The notes under the pieces are model-generated. The model saw only the letters and a program-made list of their open reading frames with translations. It searched no databases and was not told where the DNA came from. From positions 124,001 to 188,000 of the forward strand of contig NZ_JAOCKJ010000003.1 of NCBI RefSeq assembly GCF_029844725.1: 64,000 nucleotides of DNA, in the 5' to 3' direction. The position numbers were made by a program, and so were the translations under genes. This DNA is from Pantoea sp. GD03673. Its GTDB lineage: Bacteria > Pseudomonadota > Gammaproteobacteria > Enterobacterales > Enterobacteriaceae. Positions within the stretch are counted from its first letter, which is position 1. Each line of letters starts with the position of its first letter. Below are positions 1-8,133 of the stretch, piece after piece.

Positions 1-823
1 AACGTGCGGCTGCGGGTGTCACTCTGGCGGGTCGCCCGGGCGTAGCATCGTTCAGTAACTGACGGGTATAGGGGTGTGCTGGCGCACTCATTATCTGGTC
101 GGTGCGGCCCGATTCCTGAATCTCACCGTGGCGAAAAACAATAATGCGGTCTGCACGCTGTGCCGCCAGCGCCAGGTCGTGGGTGACGAACAGCACGGCG
201 GTGCTGGAGGCGTGCCGCAGGTCATCCAGCAGATCAAGAATGCGCTTCTGCACCGTGACATCCAGCGCACTGGTTGGCTCATCCGCGATGATTAACTCCG
301 GCTGCAGAGCGAGGGCAATGGCAATCAGCACCCGCTGCTTCATGCCGCCCGATAGCTGATGCGGATACTGCTTAACCCGCTGCGCCGGGTGACTGAGGCC
401 GACGCGGGTAAGCAGTTCAATCACCCGCTGCTGGCGCTGCACTGCCGATAATTTCAGATGCAGGCGCAGAATCTCCTCCACCTGCTCACCGACCGTTTTA
501 ACCGGATTCAGTGCGTTGCCGGGATCCTGCGGCACCAGGCTGATACGCGCACCGCGCAGCGTATCAACGCGCTTTTGTGACCATTGACTGATATCCACGC
601 CATTCAGCCGGATTTCACCGGCCTCGCGGCGGCCGTTTTCCGCCATCAGGCCCATAATGGCCTGTGCCGTGGTGGTTTTACCGGAACCGGATTCCCCGAC
701 CAGCGCCACCATCTCCCCGGCTCGCAGCGCGAAGCTGACATTGTGGACTACCGGCTGCCACTGGTTATGCCTGCGGTAGCTTAGCGTAAGATTATTGACT
801 GCGAGTAACGGCTGAGTGCTCAT
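1..823 (-). CDS. Oligopeptide-type ABC transporter ATP-binding protein (partial)
   Basis: The gene starts at 823 and runs off the left edge; 274 codons are visible. It reads as a DppD/OppD-type ATPase: Walker A GESGSGKTT near residue 40, Q-loop VPQDPGNALNP, signature LSGGMKQRV, Walker B LIIADEPTSALD and the switch His in VFVTHDLA. The last visible residues still follow the peptide-transporter pattern (PAHPYTRQLL), after which either a short tail or, as in YejF-like proteins, a second ATPase domain would follow; the window cannot tell. Its ATG overlaps the stop of the upstream permease by four bases, so the genes are translationally coupled. It should energise the importer formed by the next two permeases. 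Substrate unknown. Confidence 0.9.
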   Translation of the reverse strand, partial: MSTQPLLAVNNLTLSYRRHNQWQPVVHNVSFALRAGEMVALVGESGSGKTTTAQAIMGLMAENGRREAGEIRLNGVDISQWSQKRVDTLRGARISLVPQDPGNALNPVKTVGEQVEEILRLHLKLSAVQRQQRVIELLTRVGLSHPAQRVKQYPHQLSGGMKQRVLIAIALALQPELIIADEPTSALDVTVQKRILDLLDDLRHASSTAVLFVTHDLALAAQRADRIIVFRHGEIQESGRTDQIMSAPAHPYTRQLLNDATPGRPARVTPAAAR

Positions 824-1671
824 CGGCGTCCTCCTGAAAGTTGCTGACTGATGCGGTTGGCGGCGAGCACCACAGCTATTACAACCACACCAGGAAACGT
901 GGTCAGCCACCAGGCTGTAGCCAGATAATTACGCCCTTCAGCGATTAGCAGACCCCATTCCGGCACTGGCGGCGGCGTGCCGTAGCCGAGAAAGCTCAGG
1001 GTCGAGAGCGCCAGAATTGCCTGACCAAACTGCAGGGCGGCATAGGCGATCACCGGCGTCAGCGCATTGGGCAGAATGTGACGCCACAGCACGCTGAAAA
1101 ACCGGCCGCCGCTGCCGTAAGCGGCTTCGACATACTCGCTATGGCGGATGCGCACCACTTCAGCCCGTGCCAGCCGGGCGAAGCTGGCTATGGAGGCGAT
1201 GCCCACCGCGAGTGCGGCATTGAGGGTGCCGAAGCCGAGTAAAATCAGCATGCTCAGGGAGAGCAGCAGCGACGGAATCGCCAGCAGCACGTCCACTGAG
1301 CGCATCACTATCGACTCCGTTTTGCCGCCAGTCGCTCCTGCGAGAACGCCCAGCGCGGTGCCGGCCAGCAGGCCGATGGCCACAGCTATCATGGCGGCAG
1401 AGAGGGAATGTGACGCGCCGTAAACGATGCGGGCAAAGAGATCGCGGCCCAGTTGATCGGTGCCAAGCCAGTGTCCGGCTTGTGGAGCGAGCCGCTGTGC
1501 GCCCGCTATCCCTTCCGTCGGGCTGGCCTGGGTAAAGAGGGTCGGGAAGAGCGCTGCCAGTCCGGCCAGCAGTATGACTGTAACAGCCAGCCACAGGCCC
1601 GGTGCGAACCGCAAAGTCCGTTTCCCGGATGTCGAAGATTGCCGTGCGACTGCGTAATCAACCAGACTCAT
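820..1671 (-). CDS. Oligopeptide-type ABC transporter permease, DppC-like
   Basis: 283 residues, the usual size for DppC/OppC-type permeases. A cytosolic start is followed by a membrane segment near residues 28-48, then the characteristic periplasmic run HWLGTDQLGRDLFARIVYGA and a BPD_transp_1 domain with several membrane helices. The ATPase-contacting loop is around AAYGSGGRFFSVLWRHILPN. Start ATG overlaps the stop of the upstream DppB-like gene (ATGA), and its own stop overlaps the ATPase start, which marks a tight operon. It is one half of the inner-membrane channel of a peptide/opine/nickel-class importer. Substrate is not predictable from the sequence. Confidence 0.9.
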   Translation of the reverse strand: MSLVDYAVARQSSTSGKRTLRFAPGLWLAVTVILLAGLAALFPTLFTQASPTEGIAGAQRLAPQAGHWLGTDQLGRDLFARIVYGASHSLSAAMIAVAIGLLAGTALGVLAGATGGKTESIVMRSVDVLLAIPSLLLSLSMLILLGFGTLNAALAVGIASIASFARLARAEVVRIRHSEYVEAAYGSGGRFFSVLWRHILPNALTPVIAYAALQFGQAILALSTLSFLGYGTPPPVPEWGLLIAEGRNYLATAWWLTTFPGVVVIAVVLAANRISQQLSGGRR

Positions 1672-2615
1672 AGGGCACCTCGTGAAAGCTGTAAGCGCGG
1701 ATCAAACAGCGGCATCAGCAGATCCACCAGCAGGTTGATCACCACAAAACCCAGCGCGGAGATCATCACCACTGCCTGTAACACCGCGACATCCTGATTG
1801 TTCACTGCCTGCTGCGTCAGCTGACCCAGACCGCCCAGGCCAAATACCGTTTCGGTAATCAGGGCTCCGGCAATGAGCTCCCCCAGCAGCAGTCCGGCCA
1901 CGGTGAGCACTGGCAACATGGCGTTGCGCAGGATGTGCCGCCACAGGACATACTGCTCACTGGCCCCTTTGGCCCGCGCCACCGCTACAAAAGGCCGGGT
2001 TGAGACCTCATCAATGCTGCGCAGCAGAATCTGTGCCAGCGGCGCAGAGATCGGAACGGCAACCGTGATAATGGGCAGAATCAGTCCCTGCCACGGCGAA
2101 GGATTGATGACCGGGATCCAGCGCAGCTGAAATGAAAAGAGCTGAATCAGGGCGATGCCGAGCCAGAAGGTCGGCACAGAGATAAACAGCGCGGGCAGGG
2201 ACTGCAGCAGATTACGCAGGAAGCGCAGAGCGGGCAGCCCGGAAAGAGTCGCCAGCACGAAAGCCAGCAGCGTTGCCAGCAGGAATCCGCACAGGGCCAG
2301 TCGCAGCGTGCCGGGCAGGTTGCTGGTCAGCAGTTCACTGACCGGCACGCCCGCCTGCACCGAATAGCCGAAGTCACCCTGTAACAGCGCCGCCAGCGTA
2401 TGCAGATATTGCTGCCACAGCGGACTGTCGGCACCGTAGGCCTGACGCATTTCAGCAATCTGCTGCGGACTCAGACCAAGATCCGGATTCTGAAACCTGA
2501 TTAGCACTGCATCACCCGGCAGCACCTGCAACAGCACAAATGACAGAGTAAAAGCCGCCCACAGGACCAGCAGTCCCAGACCGGCGCGTTGCAGCAGATA
2601 GTGGCGCATTCTCAC
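1668..2615 (-). CDS. Oligopeptide-type ABC transporter permease, DppB-like
   Basis: 315 residues. The N-terminus (MRMRHYLLQRAGLGLLVLW) is the typical first membrane helix of DppB permeases, followed by a periplasmic stretch ending in GDFGYSVQAGVPVSELL, the family's GDxGxS region, and five further membrane segments. The ATPase-contact loop is RAKGASEQYVLWRHILRNA near residues 215-233. It lies 6 bases after the binding-protein gene and overlaps the DppC-like gene by four bases. With that gene it should form the heterodimeric pore of the importer. Confidence 0.9.
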   Translation of the reverse strand: MRMRHYLLQRAGLGLLVLWAAFTLSFVLLQVLPGDAVLIRFQNPDLGLSPQQIAEMRQAYGADSPLWQQYLHTLAALLQGDFGYSVQAGVPVSELLTSNLPGTLRLALCGFLLATLLAFVLATLSGLPALRFLRNLLQSLPALFISVPTFWLGIALIQLFSFQLRWIPVINPSPWQGLILPIITVAVPISAPLAQILLRSIDEVSTRPFVAVARAKGASEQYVLWRHILRNAMLPVLTVAGLLLGELIAGALITETVFGLGGLGQLTQQAVNNQDVAVLQAVVMISALGFVVINLLVDLLMPLFDPRLQLSRGAL

Positions 2616-2621
2616 CTCCGG

Positions 2622-4256
2622 TTACTGTTTTTCCAGCCAGGCACCATAAAGCGCCGGACGACCTACCGCTTCAAAACTGACGCCTTTCAGCCAGGGCGCA
2701 CCCGCATAAACCTGTGGCTCTTCAAAAATCGGAATCACATAGGCCTGATCCAGCAGATAGCGCTGAACATCACCGGTCAGCTGCAGCCGTTTTGCCGGGT
2801 CTACCTCGGCGGAAATGGCCACCAGCAGCTGATTGAGTTTGTCGTCGCGGAAGTTTTTTACTTTGGTGCTGGAGCCGCCTTTCTGCAGCAGGCTGTCGCG
2901 GTTAGCCGGGTAGAAGCTGCTTTTGATCACGTCGGGATCGGCGCGGCCAACTTCGGTGACGTTAAGCGGCGTTTTAAGCGGGTCGAGGTTATCCAGCGTT
3001 TTGCTGCCCGCATCGCCCGCTTTCACGGTAAGGACGACGCCTGCCTGACGCCACTGCTGGGCGATCAGTTGCAGCACCTCTTTGTTCTGCGGCTGTGGCA
3101 GGGATTCATAGACGGTTAAGGCCAGTCGCTGGCCCGCTTTCTCACGAATGCCATCGGCACCCGGTTTCCAGCCCGCCTCGTCCAGCAATGCCCTGGCTTT
3201 TGCCAGATCAAAAGTAAGCTTGTCCGCCAGATTGACGTAACCGGCGGCTGTAGTCGCCACCACCGAGGTGGCCTGCGGGTAATTAGGTGAGAAAAGTGTC
3301 TCAACAACCTGTTTAGCATTGGTGGCATGCAGCAGCGCCTGACGCACCCGGATATCGCTGACCAGCGGATTATCGGGACGGAAGCTCAGGCTGTCGTTAA
3401 CCCCCCGGGTCGGCGCAGCATAAACCGGGAAGTCCTGATCTTTCGCCTGCTTCTCATCATAGGCCTGTACCTGACGTATCAGGCCCGCCTGACCCGCCAG
3501 TAGCGCACCGATGCGCACGCTGTCTTCCGGCGTGACAATCACTTTAATCCCATCAAGGTTAGCGGGACCCTGCTGCTGTATGTTTTTGGGGCCCCACTGG
3601 TAGTCTTTACGCGCCACCAGATCCACTTCCCGACCGAGCTTCTCATCACTGACCACAAACGGCCCGGAGCCGATGATGTGACGGGCATCGCCCAGCTGAT
3701 CGAAACTGCGCGCCAGGGTACTCAGCGACACCAGGCCGGAGCCAATGGTGGCGGTGCCCTGTAAAAATCCAGGCGAGGGTTTTTTAAAATAAAACTTCAC
3801 CGTCAGCGGATCGATCACTTCGCTGCGCTCGTAGTTATTAATCACTTCTGAAACCGGCAGGCGCAGCGCTTTATTTCCCAGCCCGTAGGTATCAAAGTTT
3901 TTCGCCACTGCATTGGCATCCAGCGGGGTGCCATCAGAGAAAGTCACGCCCGGACGTAATGTAAAGGTGTATTCCGTTTTATCCGCGTTAGTGGTCCAGC
4001 TTTCCGCAATCCAGGGTTCAACCTGTAATGTTTCGGGATTCTGCCAGGTTAATTTATCGGTGATCTGGTTAAGAATGCCGCCATTAGGGTAAAAGCCACC
4101 GGCAGGGGGATAGAGAGCAGTATGTGCCTGTTGTTCCAGATAAATCAGCGTACCGCCTTTGACCGGCGCGGCAGCCGCATTGAAGGTAAGGGTCCCGGCA
4201 AGTAATGAAAAAACCAGCGTCCGTGTGTCCGGTTTAAGGGAAAATAACGTCTTCAT
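2622..4256 (-). CDS. Oligopeptide-type ABC transporter substrate-binding protein (SBP family 5)
   Basis: 544 residues from the chosen ATG at 4256, which has AAGGA eight bases upstream; an in-frame ATG seven codons earlier lacks this. A Sec signal peptide (about residues 1-29, ending NAAAA) is followed by an SBP_bac_5 domain: GGTLIYLEQQAHTALYPPAG at the mature N-terminus, ESWTTNADKTEYTFTLRPGVTFSDGTPL near residue 90. It captures the ligand in the periplasm for the downstream permeases. It resembles the family TIGR04028, whose ligand is not established to my knowledge. First gene of a four-gene minus-strand operon; 4257-4401 must hold its promoter but I could not define -10/-35 boxes. Confidence 0.88.
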   Translation of the reverse strand: MKTLFSLKPDTRTLVFSLLAGTLTFNAAAAPVKGGTLIYLEQQAHTALYPPAGGFYPNGGILNQITDKLTWQNPETLQVEPWIAESWTTNADKTEYTFTLRPGVTFSDGTPLDANAVAKNFDTYGLGNKALRLPVSEVINNYERSEVIDPLTVKFYFKKPSPGFLQGTATIGSGLVSLSTLARSFDQLGDARHIIGSGPFVVSDEKLGREVDLVARKDYQWGPKNIQQQGPANLDGIKVIVTPEDSVRIGALLAGQAGLIRQVQAYDEKQAKDQDFPVYAAPTRGVNDSLSFRPDNPLVSDIRVRQALLHATNAKQVVETLFSPNYPQATSVVATTAAGYVNLADKLTFDLAKARALLDEAGWKPGADGIREKAGQRLALTVYESLPQPQNKEVLQLIAQQWRQAGVVLTVKAGDAGSKTLDNLDPLKTPLNVTEVGRADPDVIKSSFYPANRDSLLQKGGSSTKVKNFRDDKLNQLLVAISAEVDPAKRLQLTGDVQRYLLDQAYVIPIFEEPQVYAGAPWLKGVSFEAVGRPALYGAWLEKQ

Positions 4257-4401
4257 GGTGAATTCCTTTGTTATCAATTGCCTCAGCAGGCGGAATCATC
4301 ATCGAATGACGCAACACACAGATAAAGTAACGATTTGGTCAAAGCTTATCTGAAAAAAATCAATGCGGCGGAGGGGGAGAATTAAGAGGTGTTTTTAATT
4401 T

Positions 4402-4433
4402 GCAGAATGGCAAATATCAGTCTGCCACTCTGC
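4402..4433 (-). terminator. Hairpin downstream of dfoS
   Basis: Arms GCAGAGTGGCA and TGCCATTCTGC (10 of 11 pairs) with a 10-base loop, 37 bases after the dfoS stop. On the minus strand it is followed by AAATTAAAAAC, not a U-tract, so it may be a 3' stabilising hairpin or a weak terminator separating dfoS from the peptide-transport operon. Confidence 0.4.
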
Positions 4434-4469
4434 GGGTTTATATTTTCGAAACGACGTCCAGCCGCTTAA

Positions 4470-5699
4470 TCAGGATTCCGCACACAATTTCTGCTGGCCT
4501 GCACGCAGGAAAGCACTCACCAGTCCCAGCCACAGCAGACCGCAGATCAGGTTAACGGTGCTGAAACCACCGGTGCCGAAGCTGAAATAGGCGGCTTTAG
4601 CGGCTTCAATACCCAGTGCAATGATCAGGATACTCACCATGCCAAGCATCGCCGCCACGCTGCCTTTTCCGGCACTGCTGGAAAAAAGCGTCATGCGATA
4701 AAGCCCGGCGTTGATGAGCCCCGTACCGAAGCCGTAAAGACTCATTCCGGCGGTGAGCCACAGATAGCTATGCGGATCCAGCACGGTGGCGGTTATCGCA
4801 ATGGTCAGTCCCGCGATCACCGGCCAGGCACCGAGCCGCACCGGTTGTTCAATTGGCAGGCGGCCCGACAATCGCCCCAGCATCAGATTGCCCGCAATCA
4901 TGGCGGTAAAGACCGGCAGCTGGAGCAGGGCATAGTCGATACGGCTGAGCTGCGCACCGTGGATCAAAATCACGGGCGACAATGCTACCCATGCGATGCA
5001 GGGTACGGTAACCAGTCCGATAGCCAGTGAACCGCGCATGACCTGACGCTCTTTCAGCAATGCTGCGTAACCGCTGATAATCGATCGCAGCGACAGCGGT
5101 GTCTGACTATTGCCCGCTGTTTCTGGCATGGCGTACCACAGCCCGGCCAGGGCGAGTGCTGCAACCGCACCAATCAGCCAGAACAGGGTGCGCCATTCCC
5201 CCACGGTAAGAAAAGCCGCGCCCGCCAGTGGCCCGGCCAGCGGGGCCAGCAGGGCGACGTTGGCCATCAGCGCCATCATTTTGATGCTGAGCGACTCCGT
5301 AAACGCCTCCTGTACCGCAGCGTAGCCTACCGCACCGATAAAACAGAGGCTGATCCCCTGCAGAAAGCGCAGCAGGACGAACTGCTCAATGCTTTGCACC
5401 CAGTGTGTGGCGATGCAGGAGATCATAAAAAAGGCCACACCACTGAGCAGCACCGGACGCCGCCCGATACGGTCAGAAAGCGGACCCAGCAGCCACTGCA
5501 GCATAATCCCACCGGCCAGATAGGCGGTCAGTGAGGTGGAGACCCACTCCGGCCCGACCCTGAATTCCTGCGTCACCAGCAGCATGCCGGGCTGGATCAT
5601 GTCATGGGCGATATAAGTGGCGAACTCAAATAACACCAGCGACAGAGGAAAGATCAGATGTCGCCGGGTCAGTTGCGTCAGCGGTTGAAAAAAAGCCAT
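4470..5699 (-). CDS. dfoS: MFS exporter of the desferrioxamine cluster
   Basis: 409 residues, twelve predicted membrane segments of the major facilitator superfamily, with the loop 2-3 motif GPLSDRIGRRPVLLSG near residue 70 typical of drug/H+ antiporters (Bcr/EmrD-like). It is the last gene of dfoJACS and is thought to export desferrioxamine. I place the start at ATG 5699; frame stays open to 5759, but those codons would run through the terminator-like hairpin after dfoC and have no ribosome site. An AGGT lies about 11 bases upstream of the chosen start. A hairpin plus T-run separates it from dfoC, so expression is probably lower than that of the biosynthetic genes. Confidence 0.85.
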   Translation of the reverse strand: MAFFQPLTQLTRRHLIFPLSLVLFEFATYIAHDMIQPGMLLVTQEFRVGPEWVSTSLTAYLAGGIMLQWLLGPLSDRIGRRPVLLSGVAFFMISCIATHWVQSIEQFVLLRFLQGISLCFIGAVGYAAVQEAFTESLSIKMMALMANVALLAPLAGPLAGAAFLTVGEWRTLFWLIGAVAALALAGLWYAMPETAGNSQTPLSLRSIISGYAALLKERQVMRGSLAIGLVTVPCIAWVALSPVILIHGAQLSRIDYALLQLPVFTAMIAGNLMLGRLSGRLPIEQPVRLGAWPVIAGLTIAITATVLDPHSYLWLTAGMSLYGFGTGLINAGLYRMTLFSSSAGKGSVAAMLGMVSILIIALGIEAAKAAYFSFGTGGFSTVNLICGLLWLGLVSAFLRAGQQKLCAES

Positions 5700-5723
5700 T
5701 ACAGATACCTGTGAGTAAACCAT

Positions 5724-5751
5724 TAAAAAAAGCGGCCACCTGGGTGGCCGC
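5724..5751 (-). terminator. Intrinsic terminator/attenuator between dfoC and dfoS
   Basis: On the minus strand GCGGCCACC and GGTGGCCGC form a 9-base self-complementary pair of arms around CA, directly followed by TTTTTTT. It begins 27 bases after the dfoC stop and lies inside the dfo operon. By form it is a rho-independent terminator and would cut or reduce transcription into dfoS. Confidence 0.75.
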
Positions 5752-5777
5752 ATAATCATTGAGTGACAGTGTAACGC

Positions 5778-8132
5778 TTAGCGCCAGCGGGCTATCGGAT
5801 TGTCCAGCGTACCGGCAAACTTAAGGTTCTCAGCGGGATCAGAGAGGTTGATCATCTGCTGGTTATTCGCCAGCTGCAGGCGGTTCAGGCAGGAGCGGGT
5901 AAACGACGGCGCGAACATGTCATAGCGTGCGAACTTCGTCGCCAGCTGCGGATGTGCCTGCTGATAATCTTTCACGCACTGCGCTACTGCCTGCCAGAAC
6001 TCATCCTCGCTCAGCGTCCCTGACTGATCCAGGATTGCACTGATGAAGCGGAAGATGCAGTCAAACACATCGGTGAAGATCGAAAGCAACTTAAGCTCTT
6101 CCGGCACCTCTACCGCCAGACGCTGTACGCCTTCCGGCAGCACCGCATCGGGGTTCATCACGGCGATCTCTTCGCCGATATCCTTCATATAGGCGCTGAC
6201 CGGCACGTTGTTTTCCAGCAGCATGATCAGGTTTTCACCGTGCGGCATAAACACCAGGTCATGCTGATAGAAGCAGTGCAGCAGCGGACTGAGGTAGCAG
6301 GTCAGATAGCGCGCTATCCACTGCTTAGCGGGCAATCCCGATGTCGCGATCAGTGCGGGCAGCAGTGCCTTCTGATGGTGATCGACGTGCAGGAAAGAGG
6401 CCATAGTCATCAGGCGCTGGCCCGGTTGCAGGCTGGCCGCAGGATTATCGCGCCACAGCGCCGCGAACATTTTTTTATAAGCAGAGTCGCCTTTAATTGC
6501 CTGTTCATAGTAGCGGTTGTGATAGCCAACCGACGCGACTTCGCGCAGGATGCGGAAATCACACTGTTTCAGCCACGCATCGCCTGCCACCAGCTGTTCC
6601 AGCCAGCCGTTAATGGCAGGTGTTGTCGCCATATAGTAAGGCGACAGACCGCGCATAAAGCCCATGTTCAGCACCGAGAGCGCGGTTTTGACGTAGCGCT
6701 TCGTGGGCTGACTGCGGTTAAAGAAGGTGCGGATGGACTGCTGTGCCTGATAAGCATCGTCGCCGGTGCCGAGCCAGACAATATCGTGGCTGGCAATGTC
6801 TGCTGCGAACACGGTCAGCAGTTTGTTCTGCCACTGCCACGGATGCACGGGCATCAGGATATAGTCCTCAACTGCCAGTCCTTTATTCACCAGTTGCGTA
6901 TTGAACTGCTCCACAGTGGTGTCGCCCAGCTCATCACGCATCAGTTGCTCATAGCTCAGCTCGCTAAGGCTGGAGAAATGGGCGTTGCGGCGATGAACTG
7001 CAACCCAGATGAGGTGAACGGGCGCGGCCGCTTCCGGTGCATACGCCAGATAATCCTGCGCGTCAAAACCGATGCGTCCATTGTTAGCGACAAAGCAGGG
7101 ATGGCCTTCGGTCATCGCCGCTTCTACCGTCTGGAAATCAGCTGAGACCAGTGCCTGACTGTCGGGATTATTCTTCTGCAGCTTGTAAACGCTGCTGCAC
7201 AGCGTGCTGCTGATCTCTTCCATGTAGGTGGCCAGCAGCGCCTGCGGAATCCCGATCTCGCCGTTGAACTCCACAATAAATTTCAGCGCATCAAGCGGCA
7301 GTGTATGACCATTCTCCTGCTTGCGCAGGGAATCTGCCTCGATTTCCCAGTGATCCAGCGCCAGGCGGGCTGCCCGGAAATGGTATGTCGCTTCACCGCC
7401 CGGCACCGCCAGCGCATAGCTGCCGTCGCTGCGTTGCTGCGGCGTAATGATTTTTTCATGCGCGAATTCAGCAATCGCCTTGCGGATCAGCATGCGGTTC
7501 GCCTGCGCCCAGTTATCGCCCGTCAGGTGCGAGCCGTCTGTCAGTGAAGAAGGGGTGTTCATGGTCTGCGACTCCTGCTGTAACGCGTGTTGATAATCTT
7601 CCCGCTGGCAGAAGGCCAGCCAGGCGGTTTTATGGCCCATGTCGATGGTGTGCTGGTAGCGGAATCCGGCACGTTTATTCAGCACATGAATCTTCTCATT
7701 GCGCACGTCCGGTTCCACCACCACGCGGCGCACCTCGGGGCGGCTGAACATGTAGTCCATCACCAGCGAAAAGACCTGCCAGCTGAAGGCTTTGATCGGC
7801 TGACTGGCCGGGGCAATCAGAATGTGCATGCCGTAATCATCGGGCGCAGCCGGATAAAATTTGCCGACGTCATCGTCGCCTGCGCGATAGCACTCAATCA
7901 GGCAGACGGGCTGGTCGTTACAGCAGCCAATCAGCGCCGCATGGGGATCGGCAGCGGTCAGCGTCCGGTAGAACGCCGCCACCTGGTCCAGGCTCTGCTG
8001 CTGCATGCCCCAGAATCGGGCGTATTCACGGGTGACCCAGCTGTGGATCAACGGCGCATCGCTCGCCAGCATGGGTCTCAGGGTAAACCGGCCTGCGGGG
8101 CGGTCGGCACTGAACAGTATTGGTGAATTCAT
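5778..8132 (-). CDS. dfoC: Desferrioxamine synthetase with fused acyltransferase domain
   Basis: 784 residues, a fusion that in Streptomyces is two proteins (DesC and DesD). Residues 1 to about 185 form a GNAT-type acyltransferase (FTLRPMLASDAPLIHSW, then EPDVRNEKIHVLNKRAGF near residue 150) that acylates N-hydroxycadaverine with succinyl- or acetyl-CoA. Residues 191-784 are an IucA/IucC NIS synthetase: PVHPWQWQNKLL near 425, FFNRSQPTKRYVKTALSVL, and PHGENLIMLLENN near 630. It joins and cyclises the hydroxamate units, giving desferrioxamine E-type products in related bacteria. Start ATG 8132 lies one base after the dfoA stop; the frame is open upstream but only through dfoA. An SD-like AGGAG precedes Met191 at the domain junction. 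Confidence 0.93.
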   Translation of the reverse strand: MNSPILFSADRPAGRFTLRPMLASDAPLIHSWVTREYARFWGMQQQSLDQVAAFYRTLTAADPHAALIGCCNDQPVCLIECYRAGDDDVGKFYPAAPDDYGMHILIAPASQPIKAFSWQVFSLVMDYMFSRPEVRRVVVEPDVRNEKIHVLNKRAGFRYQHTIDMGHKTAWLAFCQREDYQHALQQESQTMNTPSSLTDGSHLTGDNWAQANRMLIRKAIAEFAHEKIITPQQRSDGSYALAVPGGEATYHFRAARLALDHWEIEADSLRKQENGHTLPLDALKFIVEFNGEIGIPQALLATYMEEISSTLCSSVYKLQKNNPDSQALVSADFQTVEAAMTEGHPCFVANNGRIGFDAQDYLAYAPEAAAPVHLIWVAVHRRNAHFSSLSELSYEQLMRDELGDTTVEQFNTQLVNKGLAVEDYILMPVHPWQWQNKLLTVFAADIASHDIVWLGTGDDAYQAQQSIRTFFNRSQPTKRYVKTALSVLNMGFMRGLSPYYMATTPAINGWLEQLVAGDAWLKQCDFRILREVASVGYHNRYYEQAIKGDSAYKKMFAALWRDNPAASLQPGQRLMTMASFLHVDHHQKALLPALIATSGLPAKQWIARYLTCYLSPLLHCFYQHDLVFMPHGENLIMLLENNVPVSAYMKDIGEEIAVMNPDAVLPEGVQRLAVEVPEELKLLSIFTDVFDCIFRFISAILDQSGTLSEDEFWQAVAQCVKDYQQAHPQLATKFARYDMFAPSFTRSCLNRLQLANNQQMINLSDPAENLKFAGTLDNPIARWR
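7560..7576 (-). promoter_or_regulatory. SD-like site before internal ATG of dfoC
   Basis: On the minus strand AGGAG (7572-7576) stands nine bases before an in-frame ATG (7562) that is codon 191 of dfoC and the first codon of the NIS synthetase domain. It could start a free synthetase domain, or be a relic of the gene fusion. Function is inference. Confidence 0.35.
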
Positions 8133-8133
8133 C

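Noticed and set aside
6240-7145. 301-codon open frame on the plus strand
   Set aside because: Lies wholly antisense to dfoC in a high-GC region; no ribosome site or known domain. The dfoC frame is certain from its motifs.
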